Assembly (NCBI GenBank): GCA_000961805.1
Contig: LADV01000333.1
Location: 1 to 12,170, forward strand
From: Peptococcaceae bacterium BRH_c23
Lineage (GTDB): Bacteria > Bacillota_B > Desulfitobacteriia > Desulfitobacteriales > Desulfitobacteriaceae
Reading direction: 5' to 3'
Length of the DNA: 12,170 nt
Below, piece after piece: positions 7,071 through 12,170 of this stretch; the first letter of the stretch is position 1, and each line of letters starts with the position of its first letter. Below the pieces are notes generated by a model, which was given only the letters and a program-made list of their open reading frames with translations, had not been told where the DNA came from and made no database searches. Position numbers and translations under genes: made by a program.

Positions 7071-8714
7071 CTAAAATACGGCTTGTTCTCGGTACTCCCC
7101 GAAGACCTCTTTGAGGACAGCAATCATTTCTCCCTCAGTGGCATAAGCCCGCACAGCTTCGATTATCTTCGGAATCATATTATCTGATCCCTGAGCCGCC
7201 TCTTTCAAATCAGTCAATGTGGTCTGAACCCGAAGGTTATCCCGACTTTCTTTTAAAGCCTTAAGCCCTCGCACTTGAGATCTCTCAACTTCAGGGTCAA
7301 TTTTCAACAAGTCAATTTCGACTTTGCCCTCAGTGACAAATTCATTGACACCGACAATAATCCGATCCTTGCTTTCGATCTCTTGTTGATAGCGATACGC
7401 AGCATCAGCAATTTCTTGCTGGAAGAAATTCTCTCGGATAGCACCCAGTACCCCACCCAACTCAGCAATTTTACGGAAATACTCTTCAGCACCTTCTTCC
7501 ATCTGGTTGGTCAAGGCTTCCACAAAATACGAACCAGCTAGAGGATCGATGGTATTCACGACACCCGTTTCATAAGCGAGAACTTGCTGGGTTCGAAGTG
7601 CAATCTGAACTGCCTTTTCCGAGGGCAACGCCAACACCTCGTCCATGGAGTTCGTATGCAGCGACTGAGTTCCCCCTAGCACGGCTGCCATAGCTTGATA
7701 GGCTGTTCGCACGATGTTATTTTCTGGTTGAGGACCAGTCAGAGAACACCCGGCGGTTTGAGTGTGGAAGCGCATCAGTAGACTCTCTTCCTTTTTGGCC
7801 CCGTATTTTTCCTTCATGCGGCGTGCCCAGATTCGTCGCGCCGCGCGATATTTGGCGATCTCTTCGAAGAAATCCGTATGCGAGTTAAAGAAGAACGACA
7901 AACGAGGCGCAAAGTCATCCACATCTAGACCTGCTTTGATACCTGCCTCAATATAAGCAAATCCATCAGCGAGAGTAAACGCCAATTCTTGTAAGGCAGT
8001 TGCTCCCGCTTCCCGAATATGGTAGCCGCTAATGCTGATGGTATTCCACTTAGGCACATTATCTTTGGCATACCTAAAGATATCCGTAATCAGACGTAAG
8101 GAAGGCTCAGGAGGGAAAATCCATGACTTTTGAGCGATATATTCTTTTAAAATATCGTTTTGCAGGGTTCCCGTTAATTTTTGGGCGGGTACACCCTGTT
8201 TTTCCGCTGCCACAATATACATGGCCCAAATGATGGATGCTGGCGCATTGATGGTCATAGAGGTACTGACTTTGTCCAGTGGGATATCCTTGAACAAAGT
8301 TTCTACATCTGCCAGAGAATCGATGGCCACTCCGACACGGCCAACCTCTCCATAGGCACGCGGATGATCCGAATCATAGCCCATAATGGTCGGCATATCA
8401 AAAGCAATACTCAGACCAGTTTGGCCCTGGCTGAGTAAGAACTTATACCGTTCATTCGATTCTTTAGCTGTGGCAAACCCGGCAAACTGTCGCATGGTCC
8501 AGAGCCGTCCACGGTACATATTTGAGCGAACTCCACGGGTATAGGGATATTCACCAGGATTTCCTAAGTCACGTTCGTAATCGATTTCGGCTGTATTTCC
8601 AGGTGTATAGAGCGGATCGATCGGAACACTAGAAACCGTATAAAACGGACCTTTTCGCTCCCTCTGAGTGTCATAGTTCGCTTTCCAGCGCAAGAAATTA
8701 TCATTTACACTCAT
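7071..8714 (-). CDS. icmA: Acyl-CoA mutase large subunit, probable isobutyryl-CoA mutase IcmA
   Basis: This TIM-barrel catalytic subunit of an adenosylcobalamin mutase has 547 residues (IcmA about 566; full-length MCM over 700) and no B12 domain of its own. Conserved mutase segments are plain: [10 protein letters not shown] (100-109), GYDSDHP (112-118), [12 protein letters not shown] with catalytic His232, and SLHTNSMDE. Substrate-determining positions differ from methylmalonyl-CoA mutase. Phe77 (in MRQFAGF) stands where MCM has Tyr89, and Gln195 (in YIAQKSW) where MCM has Arg207, the carboxylate ligand. Phe80/Gln198 is the remembered IcmA pair, at a constant offset of three. The likely reaction is isobutyryl-CoA to or from n-butyryl-CoA, without a carboxylated substrate. 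The start overlaps the MeaB stop (ATGA). No methylmalonyl-CoA epimerase or transcarboxylase is nearby. Confidence 0.85.
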   Translation of the reverse strand: MSVNDNFLRWKANYDTQRERKGPFYTVSSVPIDPLYTPGNTAEIDYERDLGNPGEYPYTRGVRSNMYRGRLWTMRQFAGFATAKESNERYKFLLSQGQTGLSIAFDMPTIMGYDSDHPRAYGEVGRVGVAIDSLADVETLFKDIPLDKVSTSMTINAPASIIWAMYIVAAEKQGVPAQKLTGTLQNDILKEYIAQKSWIFPPEPSLRLITDIFRYAKDNVPKWNTISISGYHIREAGATALQELAFTLADGFAYIEAGIKAGLDVDDFAPRLSFFFNSHTDFFEEIAKYRAARRIWARRMKEKYGAKKEESLLMRFHTQTAGCSLTGPQPENNIVRTAYQAMAAVLGGTQSLHTNSMDEVLALPSEKAVQIALRTQQVLAYETGVVNTIDPLAGSYFVEALTNQMEEGAEEYFRKIAELGGVLGAIRENFFQQEIADAAYRYQQEIESKDRIIVGVNEFVTEGKVEIDLLKIDPEVERSQVRGLKALKESRDNLRVQTTLTDLKEAAQGSDNMIPKIIEAVRAYATEGEMIAVLKEVFGEYREQAVF

Positions 8715-9664
8715 CCTATCTGTCCCCCTTTAAAACGCTCTTCCCATAACCTCTCAGCTAGTTCGTAGGAATCACCTTGATCCATTTCTCCCCCTTTAGT
8801 TTGGGCAACTTCCCAAACATTTTCGAAAACTTCCTGCAGTTTATCTTCCCAATGGCGCCAGACCTCCCGACGGAGACGCGCCTTACGTCGTTCATCCTTT
8901 TGCCCAGATTCTCTCAGGTAGGCTTGATGAGCCCCAATCTTTTCATATAAAATCTCTACCCCGTTTTGGCTAAGAACGCTGGTAAGTACAACAGGTGGAC
9001 GCCAAGCTTTCCCATCGCAACTCAAGTTTAACATCATCTCGATGTCATTCTTCATGCGCTCGGCCCCTGGCAAATCTGATTTATTGACCACAAAGACATC
9101 TGCGACTTCCATAATTCCCGCTTTAATGGCCTGAATTCCATCCCCCGTCCCGGGGTTAAGGACAACTACGACGGTATCTGCAATTTGCATAATCTCCAGT
9201 TCAGACTGACCGACTCCGACCGTTTCCAAAAGAAGCCGCCCATATCCTCCGCCCTCTAAAATGCGTAAGACATCGGCTGTTGAACGAGTCACTCCCCCTA
9301 AATGTCCCCGAGTCCCCATGCTGCGAATAAAGACGTCCCGATCTGTCCCATGGGCCTGCATACGAATTCGGTCTCCCAAAATAGCCCCCCCGGAATACGG
9401 ACTACTAGGATCGACTGCCACAATACCCACCCTTTCGTCTTGTACACGGTAGTGTTTTGTCAAAGCCTCGACTAACGAACTTTTGCCCGCTCCTGGAGGC
9501 CCTGTTATTCCTACAACCATCTGATGTCCTGTTTGTTTTAGGACAGAACGCATAATATACGCTCGTTCAACATCGTCTTCAACCCAAGAGATGAGTTTGG
9601 CGACAGCCCTGCGATCTCGGTCAAAAAGACGTGCTATCCATTGATCCAGTGTTTCTTTATTCAA
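8711..9664 (-). CDS. meaB: MeaB/ArgK-type G-protein chaperone of the mutase
   Basis: This GTPase escorts adenosylcobalamin into acyl-CoA mutases and guards against inactive cofactor. It has 317 residues. Walker A is GPPGAGKS (55-62), followed by DPSSP (85-89), GDRIRM (98-103), the switch segment ETVGVGQSE (147-155) and the guanine-specificity motif NKSD (194-197). The C-terminal third is helical and charged, as in the dimerising arm of the family. The start is a TTG at 9664 that overlaps the adenosyltransferase stop as TTGA; the family's N-terminal helix would be lost with the next in-frame ATG (residue 38). Its position between the adenosyltransferase and the mutase matches a cofactor hand-over chain. 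In some bacteria this domain is fused to the mutase (IcmF); here it is separate. Confidence 0.92.
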   Translation of the reverse strand: MNKETLDQWIARLFDRDRRAVAKLISWVEDDVERAYIMRSVLKQTGHQMVVGITGPPGAGKSSLVEALTKHYRVQDERVGIVAVDPSSPYSGGAILGDRIRMQAHGTDRDVFIRSMGTRGHLGGVTRSTADVLRILEGGGYGRLLLETVGVGQSELEIMQIADTVVVVLNPGTGDGIQAIKAGIMEVADVFVVNKSDLPGAERMKNDIEMMLNLSCDGKAWRPPVVLTSVLSQNGVEILYEKIGAHQAYLRESGQKDERRKARLRREVWRHWEDKLQEVFENVWEVAQTKGGEMDQGDSYELAERLWEERFKGGQIG

Positions 9665-10212
9665 AATTCCATCCCTGCCTTTGCCTCCACCCCTCGATGG
9701 TAAGCATGTCTTTGCTCAGTCATTTCAGTGATAGTATCTGCGATTTCCATTATCTCGGGTGCTGCATAACGACCTGTCAAAACCAAATTGAGATGAAGTG
9801 GTCGCTTTTTGATTAAATCTAGGACCTGATCAACCGATATTAATTTGAAAGCAACCGCGACAAGGAGTTCATCAAGGACCACTAAGTCAAATTTGTCCTC
9901 TTCAAGCCAGCGCTGAGCAAGTTTAAGCCCATCTTGGGCCATCTGAATGTCAATTGGATCTGGATTTTCGTACGATACAAAGGATTCCTGTCCTGATTGT
10001 ACTAACGTAAAGTTGGGTAACACGGAGGCTAGTTTTACTTCTCCGTAATTCTTACTCCCTTTCATGAATTGAAGAAATCCGACAGATTGGTTATGTCCAA
10101 GTGCTCTCATACATAACCCTAAAGACGCTGTTGTCTTGCCTTTTCCATTCCCGGTATAAACCAGTATAAGTCCTGACACGCCTCCCTTTACCCCCTTTCT
10201 TTCATCTTTCAC
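9661..10212 (-). CDS. cobO: Cob(I)alamin/cobyrinate adenosyltransferase, CobO/BtuR family
   Basis: It transfers adenosyl from ATP to cob(I)alamin or corrinoid precursors to make adenosylcobalamin, here presumably for the mutase encoded downstream. It has 183 residues. The family opens with a P-loop, YTGNGKGKTT (19-28), then FLQFMKG (47-52) and VVLDELLVAV (about 111-120), and ends in the basic/His-rich [19 protein letters not shown] region typical of CobO. The start is uncertain: the GTG at 10212 lacks a clear ribosome binding site, while a GTG at 10179 would still keep the P-loop. It is the first gene of the mutase operon, about 86 bases below the predicted sigma-54 start site. No cobalamin riboswitch is visible before it, so it looks tied to substrate use, not to B12 supply. 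Confidence 0.9.
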   Translation of the reverse strand: MKDERKGVKGGVSGLILVYTGNGKGKTTASLGLCMRALGHNQSVGFLQFMKGSKNYGEVKLASVLPNFTLVQSGQESFVSYENPDPIDIQMAQDGLKLAQRWLEEDKFDLVVLDELLVAVAFKLISVDQVLDLIKKRPLHLNLVLTGRYAAPEIMEIADTITEMTEQRHAYHRGVEAKAGMEF

Positions 10213-10307
10213 ATAGCATTAACATTATGTCTTCGAGCTTCGATCCCTTTTTCCTTGTCTAATTACAGATATATTTAGTATTTTATTCAGAATATATAGA
10301 ATTATTT

Positions 10308-10325
10308 ATGCAACTTTTATGCCAA
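10308..10325 (-). promoter_or_regulatory. Sigma-54 (-24/-12) promoter of the mutase operon
   Basis: On the minus strand TTGGCATAAAAGTTGCAT matches the sigma-54 consensus TGGCAC-N5-TTGC(A/T) with one difference, and exactly ten bases separate the GG (10322-10323) from the GC (10310-10311). It lies about 86-100 bases before the first gene. Sigma-54 promoters need an enhancer-binding activator; none is encoded in this window. Confidence 0.8.
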
Positions 10326-10425
10326 CGTCCTATTTTTAATAGCTATCATGTTTTGTTTTATTAACAACCCCAAGGCTTACAGGCCTTTTGAGCGTGCGAA
10401 TTTTGAAAATGTCTAGTTTCTTAAT

Positions 10426-10445
10426 ATGTACACGTTTGAATACAT
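10426..10445. promoter_or_regulatory. Candidate upstream activator site A
   Basis: An inverted repeat, ATGTA-N10-TACAT, lies about 100-120 bases upstream of the sigma-54 promoter, the normal distance for an enhancer-binding protein. Its minus strand contains TGTATTC, also found in site B. Confidence 0.35.
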
Positions 10446-10505
10446 TTTTGAATTAATAATCGCAATTGGTGTTAGTCTCCAGACCTAAGAACCTATGTCA
10501 ACTAA

Positions 10506-10522
10506 CGAATACACGTATACAT
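10506..10522. promoter_or_regulatory. Candidate upstream activator site B
   Basis: On the minus strand TGTATACG and TGTATTCG lie in tandem (7 of 8 bases identical), about 180-200 bases upstream of the sigma-54 promoter. The shared TGTATTC word with site A suggests the same protein may bind both. The dyad form of site A is not repeated here, so this is weaker. Confidence 0.25.
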
Positions 10523-10609
10523 CCGTAGACACGAAAGTAGCGACCCACATAACAATTCTAGATTCGCAAAAGTTCTCTCCGCTTCGTTCTGTTAAACTAA
10601 GTGTAAGCT

Positions 10610-10657
10610 AAAAAAATAAACCAAGACCCAAAGTTCTAATGCACTTCGGATCTTGGT
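10610..10657 (-). terminator. Intrinsic terminator of the permease gene
   Basis: On the minus strand a 15-bp stem (arms 10643-10657 and 10620-10634, 8-nt loop) is fully paired with two G-U pairs and is followed by TTTATTTTTTT. The same positions are A-C mismatches on the plus strand, so it belongs to minus-strand transcription. It isolates the permease from the sigma-54 operon. Confidence 0.88.
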
Positions 10658-10713
10658 GGTTAGTTTTTAACTATCACTATCTCCTATGATTTAGTGAGAA
10701 AGACTTCCTGAGT

Positions 10714-12111
10714 TTAAACGAAACCTATGATGCCTTGTAGGAAAATGAGGATAAAGGCACTAACGACTGGTATAAGCAGGGACGTAACGAAAATGTCTTT
10801 ATAAGAGTCCTTATGCGTGAGCCCAACAATACCTAACAGCGTGATTACTGCACCATTATGGGGCATCGTATCCATCCCGCCTGAGGCTATGCTAGCGACT
10901 CGGTGCAGGAGTTCGGGATTTACATTAACTCTGGTCGCCCATTCTAAATATTGTTTTCCAAAGGTATCTAGAGCAATACTCATGCCACCTGAGGCAGAAC
11001 CTGTAATGCCAGCTAAAACGTTAACGGTGACTGCTTCCGAGGGAAGTGGACTGCCACTTTGGCCGATGCCCAATAAGAAATTAGCAATCGATTTAAAACC
11101 TGGCAGAGTTTTAATAACATTACCATAGCCAACTTCAGAAGCCGTATTCATCACAGCTAGCAAGGAGCCGATTGCTCCAGCATTGATAGCCTTGGCAAGA
11201 TTTCCTTTCATGGTCTTGGGATTGATAAGGACTGCGATGGTTATCCCAACTACGAGGGCAATGATTAGGGCCCAGTTATTCATAGTTCCGGTAATTCCGG
11301 CTTTAGCAATATTATAGGGTGCTTGAGTTACCCAACCAGCAATATCCCAGGTCGGAAAAATAAACTTTTGTAGGATCAGCGTAACCACTAAGACTGAAAG
11401 CAAAGGTAGTAATGCCAGATAGGGACTAGGCAGGTGTTTATCTTTAACTTGATCCGGTTCCTGTAGAGTATGCTGACCATATCCTTCCCCCGCAGCTTGT
11501 GCTTGTCGTTTACGATATTCCAGCCAGTACATACCGCCGCCAAAAATCATGAGTGCGGCTAGCGTACCAAACACGGGTGCAGCATATAAATCCGTATTGA
11601 AGAACTTCATGGGTATCGCGTTTTGAATCTGGGGAGTACCGGGTATTGCTGTCATGGTGAAGGTAAAGGCACCTAAAGCGATCGTTCCTGGTAAAAGACG
11701 CTTTGGAATATTTGCTTCTCTAAACATGGATGCTCCAAAGGGATAAACAGCGAAGGCGACCACAAAAAGGCTAACCCCTCCATACGTTAGAATCGCTGCT
11801 GATAAGACAACCGCTAAAATAGCCTGCTTGGCTCCAACTTTGTTGACGATTGCTTTGGCAATCGACTCGGCAGCTCCGGATTCTTCCATTACTTTACCGA
11901 AAACGGCACCGAGCAGGAAGAATGGAAAATAGACCTTAAGATAATTCGCCATATTGGGGAGAAATACTTCTGTATAGGTTGGCATTAAAGCCATGCCAGA
12001 GAATACCGCCGCCAAAAGAGCAAAGACTGGCGCAAAAAAGATGACTGAAAAACCTCGATAAGCCATGTACATAAGCAAGACCAAACTCAGGATAATTCCA
12101 AGAACCGCCAA
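10714..12111 (-). CDS. GntP-family permease (organic acid or gluconate type)
   Basis: This polytopic membrane symporter has 465 residues, typical for GntP, almost wholly hydrophobic with about eleven to twelve helices and one hydrophilic loop at about 195-230. Family segments are FFLLGAVFGKVMEESG (63-78) near the start and SIASGGMDTMPHNGAVITLL near the end. The substrate is not fixed: the family includes gluconate, but also permeases near short-chain hydroxy-acid and butyrate genes. The start is a TTG at 12111, nine bases after GGAGG (12121-12125); I see no better in-frame start. It has its own terminator, so it is not in the mutase operon, though a link to uptake of an organic acid that feeds the mutase is possible. 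Confidence 0.85.
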   Translation of the reverse strand: MAVLGIILSLVLLMYMAYRGFSVIFFAPVFALLAAVFSGMALMPTYTEVFLPNMANYLKVYFPFFLLGAVFGKVMEESGAAESIAKAIVNKVGAKQAILAVVLSAAILTYGGVSLFVVAFAVYPFGASMFREANIPKRLLPGTIALGAFTFTMTAIPGTPQIQNAIPMKFFNTDLYAAPVFGTLAALMIFGGGMYWLEYRKRQAQAAGEGYGQHTLQEPDQVKDKHLPSPYLALLPLLSVLVVTLILQKFIFPTWDIAGWVTQAPYNIAKAGITGTMNNWALIIALVVGITIAVLINPKTMKGNLAKAINAGAIGSLLAVMNTASEVGYGNVIKTLPGFKSIANFLLGIGQSGSPLPSEAVTVNVLAGITGSASGGMSIALDTFGKQYLEWATRVNVNPELLHRVASIASGGMDTMPHNGAVITLLGIVGLTHKDSYKDIFVTSLLIPVVSAFILIFLQGIIGFV

Positions 12112-12120
12112 TGAAATGCA

Positions 12121-12125
12121 CCTCC
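12121..12125 (-). promoter_or_regulatory. Ribosome binding site fixing a TTG start
   Basis: GGAGG on the minus strand is nine bases before the TTG at 12111. A GTG closer to it is in another frame, so this site decides the permease start. No promoter could be recognised in the remaining 45 bases to the window edge. Confidence 0.7.
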
Positions 12126-12170
12126 AATTTAATTATGGTCACAACTTTCATGTTCCGAATTGTAAAAACC

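Larger units (their letters stand above)
10213..10609. other. AT-rich regulatory region of the mutase operon
   Basis: No gene is supported here. It holds the sigma-54 promoter (10308-10325), AT-rich spacer, a weak 5-bp hairpin (AAGGC at 10372-10376 with GCCTT at 10383-10387) and the two candidate upstream activator sites. I looked for the conserved boxes of a cobalamin riboswitch on the minus strand and found none. Confidence 0.5.

Noticed and set aside
7071..8714. Plain methylmalonyl-CoA mutase
   Set aside because: The Tyr and Arg that bind and position methylmalonyl-CoA are Phe77 and Gln195, and the usual epimerase and carboxylase neighbours are missing.
10372..10387. Small hairpin AAGGC/GCCTT as a terminator
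   Set aside because: The stem is only 5 bp, the T-run is short, and no gene ends near it on the plus strand.
10213..10609. Cobalamin riboswitch upstream of the adenosyltransferase
   Set aside because: None of the conserved B12-box sequences or the expected long-range helices could be found on the minus strand.
12112..12170. Sigma-54-like promoter before the permease
   Set aside because: A GG is present but no GC lies ten bases downstream; the spacing is wrong.
1..12170. tRNA, rRNA, CRISPR array, transposase or phage genes
   Set aside because: No cloverleaf, rRNA core sequences, regularly spaced repeats or recombinase motifs were seen on either strand. Plus-strand open frames all lie antisense to well-supported genes or in the repeat-rich gaps.

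Overview
The window looks like chromosome from an anaerobic, endospore-lineage Firmicute of the Peptococcaceae type (Desulfosporosinus or Desulfitobacterium-like). This is an inference from the gene families, the strong GGAGG ribosome binding sites with several GTG and TTG starts, and B12-dependent acyl-CoA metabolism; no marker gene is present. Every gene I can support is on the minus strand, so transcription runs from high to low coordinates.

Layout in the direction of transcription: (1) 12111-10714, a GntP-type permease, closed by a strong intrinsic terminator at 10610-10657. (2) A 500-bp intergenic region containing a near-perfect sigma-54 (-24/-12) promoter at 10308-10325 and possible upstream activator sites. 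(3) 10212-6630, a four-gene operon with overlapping or near-abutting genes: cobalamin adenosyltransferase, MeaB-type GTPase chaperone, large subunit and small B12-binding subunit of an acyl-CoA mutase. It ends at a terminator at 6514-6549. The large subunit has Phe and Gln where methylmalonyl-CoA mutase has Tyr and Arg, which is the signature of isobutyryl-CoA mutase. I therefore read the operon as a self-contained isobutyryl-CoA/butyryl-CoA isomerase module: cofactor adenosylation, cofactor loading and the two-subunit enzyme.

(4) 6397-2737, a TetR repressor, HlyD-like adaptor, ABC ATPase and ABC-2 permease, forming an efflux operon. It is driven by a consensus sigma-A promoter whose -10 is covered by an inverted repeat, probably the TetR operator. 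(5) 2736-2441, a GC-rich stretch dense in inverted repeats, including a 180-nt nested palindrome that abuts the permease stop codon. (6) 2319-464, a cyclophilin-type lipoprotein and a class I aminotransferase joined by a TAATG overlap. (7) 463-66, a non-coding stretch with a long hairpin terminator and a multi-branched structure closed by a perfect 10-bp stem. (8) 65-1, the 5' end of a gene, probably DUF3102, that leaves the window.

The most interesting signals are the mis-annotation-prone mutase, its sigma-54 control, the structured element in front of the DUF3102-like gene, and the large palindromic element at 2557-2736.
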